A DNA stretch of 53,065 nucleotides from an uncultured Acidimicrobiaceae bacterium. GTDB lineage: Bacteria; Actinomycetota; Acidimicrobiia; Acidimicrobiales; Ilumatobacteraceae. The notes beneath the pieces are model-generated. The model saw only the letters and a program-made list of their open reading frames with translations. It was not told the DNA's origin and did not search any database. Shown here piece by piece: positions 50,643 through 53,065 of this stretch. The stretch's first letter is position 1; each line of letters begins with the position of its first letter. Both the position numbers and the translations under genes were made by a program. The DNA is taken from NCBI GenBank assembly GCA_937890395.1, contig CALACK010000039.1, forward strand, positions 1-53,065, read 5' to 3'.

Positions 50643-51949
50643 TGATTGAGCGCTACAGCCTGCCAGAAATGGCAGAAATTTTTTCGGATGTGTCAAAATT
50701 TCGCCGCTACTTAGAAATCGAATTATTAGCCACTTCGGCACATTGCGAACTCGGTGTTGTGCCACGTGATCATGCGCAGATTTGTCGCGACCGTGCCCCA
50801 AAAGTTGATAGCGAATTTGTGACAGCTGTAAGTGAGCGAGAACGAGTTACTGATCACGATGTTGCTGCTTTTGTTGATGTTGTTCAACAGCAAATCGGCA
50901 TGCCGGCTGGTGCATGGATTCATCATGGACTGACAAGTTCGGATGTTGTTGATACTGCATGGTGTTGGATGTTGCGAGACGCGGCGACTTTGATTGATAA
51001 CGCACTTGTTAATTTTTGCGAAGCGGTGGTTGCGCTTGCCGAGAAGCATCGCGACACAGTAATGATCGGTAGAACTCATGGCATGCATGCTGAGCCAACA
51101 ACGTTTGGCGCCAAAGTTGCGCTATGGGCATTGCAGTTGCGTCGAGATCGTGATCGGTTAGATGCCGCAACGAAAAGAATCGCAGTGTGCAAACTTTCAG
51201 GCGCGGTTGGCACGTATTCAAATATTGATCCACGCGTAGAACTGAGTGTTGCAAAAGCACTCGGCTTGCAAGCAGTGCCGGCGACTCAAGTCATCGCCCG
51301 AGATCGTCACGCTGAATATTTGTGGGCGTGCGCAAGCATCGGCACAACAATTGAGACAATTGCTGTTGAGTTGCGACACTTGCAACGCACAGAAGTAAAC
51401 GAGGTGCGTGAAGGATTCACTTCAGGCCAAAAAGGCAGTTCGGCTATGCCGCACAAACGAAATCCGATCTCGTCTGAGACTTTGACAGGTTTGTCTCGGG
51501 TTTTGCGAGCAAATCTTCAAGTCGGTTTGCAAGATGTTGCACTTTGGCATGAGCGTGATATTTCTCATTCTTCGGCAGAACGAATTGTCTTACCAGATTC
51601 GTCAATGCTGGCTTATTACATGTTGCGACGAGCCACGAGGTTGATTACGAATCTTGAAGTCGATAGTGCACAAATGTTAAAAAATCTGCACTCAAAACAT
51701 GGTGTTGTGTTTTCGCAATCCGTATTGCTTGCTCTCGTGACTTCGGGCATGTCGCGTGACGACGCCTATCGACTTGTTCAAGAACTTGCAGGGCGTGCAG
51801 TGACTGAAGAATCTCAGTTTCGTGAACTGTTGGCTGCTGACACGCGCATCGGTTTAACATCAAAACAACTAGACGAGATTTTTGATCTCAAGAAATCTGT
51901 CAAACATACAAATCGCGTCTTCGAAGCCCTTGCTTCAAAACAGTTGTAA
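50642..51949 (+). CDS. purB: Adenylosuccinate lyase
   Basis: A 435-residue fumarase-superfamily lyase. It starts at ATG 50642 (IERYSLPEMAEIFSD), overlapping the purA stop as TGATG; a frame start at 50627 inside purA is less likely. HHGLTSSDVVDTA, IGRTHGMHAEPTTFG and the signature GQKGSSAMPHKRNPISSE are the three conserved blocks. It cleaves adenylosuccinate and SAICAR, acting directly after PurA. Confidence 0.97.
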   Translation: MIERYSLPEMAEIFSDVSKFRRYLEIELLATSAHCELGVVPRDHAQICRDRAPKVDSEFVTAVSERERVTDHDVAAFVDVVQQQIGMPAGAWIHHGLTSSDVVDTAWCWMLRDAATLIDNALVNFCEAVVALAEKHRDTVMIGRTHGMHAEPTTFGAKVALWALQLRRDRDRLDAATKRIAVCKLSGAVGTYSNIDPRVELSVAKALGLQAVPATQVIARDRHAEYLWACASIGTTIETIAVELRHLQRTEVNEVREGFTSGQKGSSAMPHKRNPISSETLTGLSRVLRANLQVGLQDVALWHERDISHSSAERIVLPDSSMLAYYMLRRATRLITNLEVDSAQMLKNLHSKHGVVFSQSVLLALVTSGMSRDDAYRLVQELAGRAVTEESQFRELLAADTRIGLTSKQLDEIFDLKKSVKHTNRVFEALASKQL

Positions 51950-51966
51950 TTGATTTAAATCTAGAG

Positions 51967-52536
51967 ATGTCCGAACTTCCACCACTTGATTTAGCGAGAG
52001 AAGCATTGCGTGAACATATTCTTCTCCATTCATTGAAGACAGGCTCGTTCACTCTTAAATCTGGAAAATTAAGCAACTGGTTTCTCGATTCGAAACAAAC
52101 AGCGTGTCGCAGTGATGGCATCTTGCTTGTCAGTGATGTCGCATTAGAAATGTTGCCACCAGAAATTGACGCGATTGGTGGGCTAACGATGGGTGCTGAT
52201 CCAGTTGCATTTGGCATCGCCGCAGTTGCAGCAACACGGGGCAGAGTGTTGCGCAGTTTCAGTGTGCGCAAAGAGAGCAAAGATCACGGCATTACTGGTC
52301 GCATTGCAGGTGCACTGCAGCCTGGCGATCGTGTGGCAATCGTTGAAGACACCGTTACGCGTGGCACTTCGCTATTCGAAGCCGTTGAAGTTGTTAGAGC
52401 TTTCGGCGCAACACCGGTGTTTATAACAGTGATCGTTGATCGGGGCGGTACGTGCGCGGCAATGGCGACCGAAGCAAAAATAACATATCAACCAATGCTC
52501 AGCGCACCCGATCTTGGTTACGCTTTTGGATCATGA
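51967..52536 (+). CDS. pyrE: Orotate phosphoribosyltransferase
   Basis: A 189-residue PRTase. LREHILLHSLKTGSFTLKSGKLSNWFLDSKQTAC is the orotate-binding N-terminus, LRSFSVRKESKDHG is the flexible loop, and RVAIVEDTVTRGTSLFEAVEVV is the PRPP motif. It makes OMP in pyrimidine synthesis. It follows purB by 17 bases and overlaps the lipoprotein start. Confidence 0.94.
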   Translation: MSELPPLDLAREALREHILLHSLKTGSFTLKSGKLSNWFLDSKQTACRSDGILLVSDVALEMLPPEIDAIGGLTMGADPVAFGIAAVAATRGRVLRSFSVRKESKDHGITGRIAGALQPGDRVAIVEDTVTRGTSLFEAVEVVRAFGATPVFITVIVDRGGTCAAMATEAKITYQPMLSAPDLGYAFGS

Positions 52537-52946
52537 ACACTCGTTCAATTTTTACTAAGTCGTTATTCTCAATTTGCCTGTTGCTTGGCACAGTCGGTTG
52601 TTCAAGTTCAACATCTGATTCTGGCGACGACACAAAATCAGAAGTAATCTCAGACGAGACATCTGCAACAGCGACCGACGAAGTTGTCGAGATTTCAGTA
52701 ATCATCGGTCAAACTTCGGGTTCGGCAATCGCTTATCAAGCAACACTTGGCTCAACGGTGCGACTCAAAATTCTTAACCCAGACGCTGACGACGAGTTTC
52801 ACCTGCACGGGTACGATCTCGATGGCGGGGTCACCCCAGCCGGCCAAGAAGCAATCATCGAATTTATGGCCGACAAACTTGGCACTTTTGATCTCGAGAG
52901 CCACGTCACCGGCGAATGGATTCTCACACTCGTCGTCGAAGAATAA
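52533..52946 (+). CDS. Cupredoxin-like lipoprotein
   Basis: A 137-residue lipoprotein starting at ATG 52533, which overlaps the pyrE stop as ATGA; a frame start at 52452 lies inside pyrE. The signal peptide SLFSICLLLGTVGC ends in a lipobox Cys. An acidic Ser/Thr linker follows, then a beta-domain with GSTVRLKILNPDADDEFHLHGYDL, IEFMADKLGTFDLESH and a final LTLVV. This resembles EfeO-type cupredoxin-like domains; His residues in HLHG and ESH may bind metal. Function unknown. Confidence 0.8.
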   Translation: MNTRSIFTKSLFSICLLLGTVGCSSSTSDSGDDTKSEVISDETSATATDEVVEISVIIGQTSGSAIAYQATLGSTVRLKILNPDADDEFHLHGYDLDGGVTPAGQEAIIEFMADKLGTFDLESHVTGEWILTLVVEE

Positions 52947-53015
52947 TCGTCACACGCCAGCCAAGATTTTTCGCCGCTCCACGCACGATTAATTAATTAT
53001 CTAGTTTTCTAATTG

Positions 53016-53065
53016 TGGTCGGGACCGGCGTCGATCCGGTGACCCTGCGCTTTTCAGGCGCATGC
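53016..53065 (-). tRNA. tRNA-Phe (anticodon GAA), cut by the window edge
   Basis: Only the 3' part is present. The anticodon loop CTGAAAA on a TGCGC/GCGCA stem gives anticodon GAA. A five-base variable loop, the T-arm ACCGG/CCGGT and the acceptor strand CCCGACC with discriminator A follow. The T-loop reads ATCGACG, with A instead of T at position 54. Confidence 0.85.

Overview
The window comes from a low-to-medium G+C actinobacterium (about 40-45% G+C by eye). It carries the conserved actinobacterial replication-origin neighbourhood. Around the origin the order is tRNA-Ile, DUF3566, gyrA, gyrB, DUF721, recF, dnaN, dnaA | rpmH, rnpA, yidD, yidC, jag, rsmG, parA, parB, CwlM-like, trxA, trxB, kinase, DUF6049, cca. 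This is followed by DUF5318, rpsF, ssb, rpsR, rplI and dnaB, and then by a dnaK-grpE-dnaJ-hspR operon with an actinobacterial HAIR operator. An aquatic Acidimicrobiia-like lineage (or another streamlined actinobacterium) would fit, but the sequence alone does not settle the class. I see no phage, insertion sequence or CRISPR array.

Layout. Positions 1-3845 are the edge of a surface-glycan locus: a UDP-sugar reductase, a CapE/WbvB-type dehydratase-epimerase and a LIC12162-type transferase, ending beside tRNA-Ala. Positions 4022-7538 hold an MgtE-N/CBS protein, a DUF1003 membrane protein, a Fur-family repressor with a histidine-rich repeat tail, a saccharopine-dehydrogenase-like protein and an unlisted 45-residue gene. 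Positions 7582-10761 are a second glycan cassette (GT4, FemAB-like, DegT-like) beside tRNA-Ile. Positions 11113-20850 are the leftward leading-strand replication block. The origin lies at about 19152-21096, with DnaA-box-like sites on both sides of dnaA. Positions 21097-26336 are the rightward block ending in parAB, with two perfect parS sites. Positions 26475-33885 are a minus-strand envelope and redox run (DUF6049, DegV, kinase, small membrane protein, trxB, trxA, CwlM-like). Positions 33993-39541 run cca, DUF5318, the S6/SSB/S18/L9 genes and dnaB. Positions 39552-45274 are mixed metabolism (arfB, tRNA-Gly, dcd, a large Fe-S membrane reductase, a cNMP-binding protein, gpmA, ribokinase). Positions 45396-49303 are the heat-shock operon. 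Positions 49374-52946 are purA, purB, pyrE and a cupredoxin-like lipoprotein. A truncated tRNA-Phe closes the window.

Most notable points. (1) The kinase at 29271-30944 has the C-terminal signature of the actinobacterial MurJ-kinase fusion (Rv3910 type). The MurJ part is absent, a DegV gene sits in its place, and the kinase motifs are intact. (2) The CwlM-like protein has lost the amidase zinc-ligand positions, and its reading frame continues upstream of any standard start codon. (3) A 12-bp repeat array upstream of dnaB ends in a perfect DnaA box. (4) The rpsF leader can fold into a two-stem structure that covers its ribosome-binding site. (5) There are perfect HAIR and parS sites embedded in or touching the ends of coding genes. 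(6) Fur, S18, Jag and GyrA carry unusual low-complexity tails.
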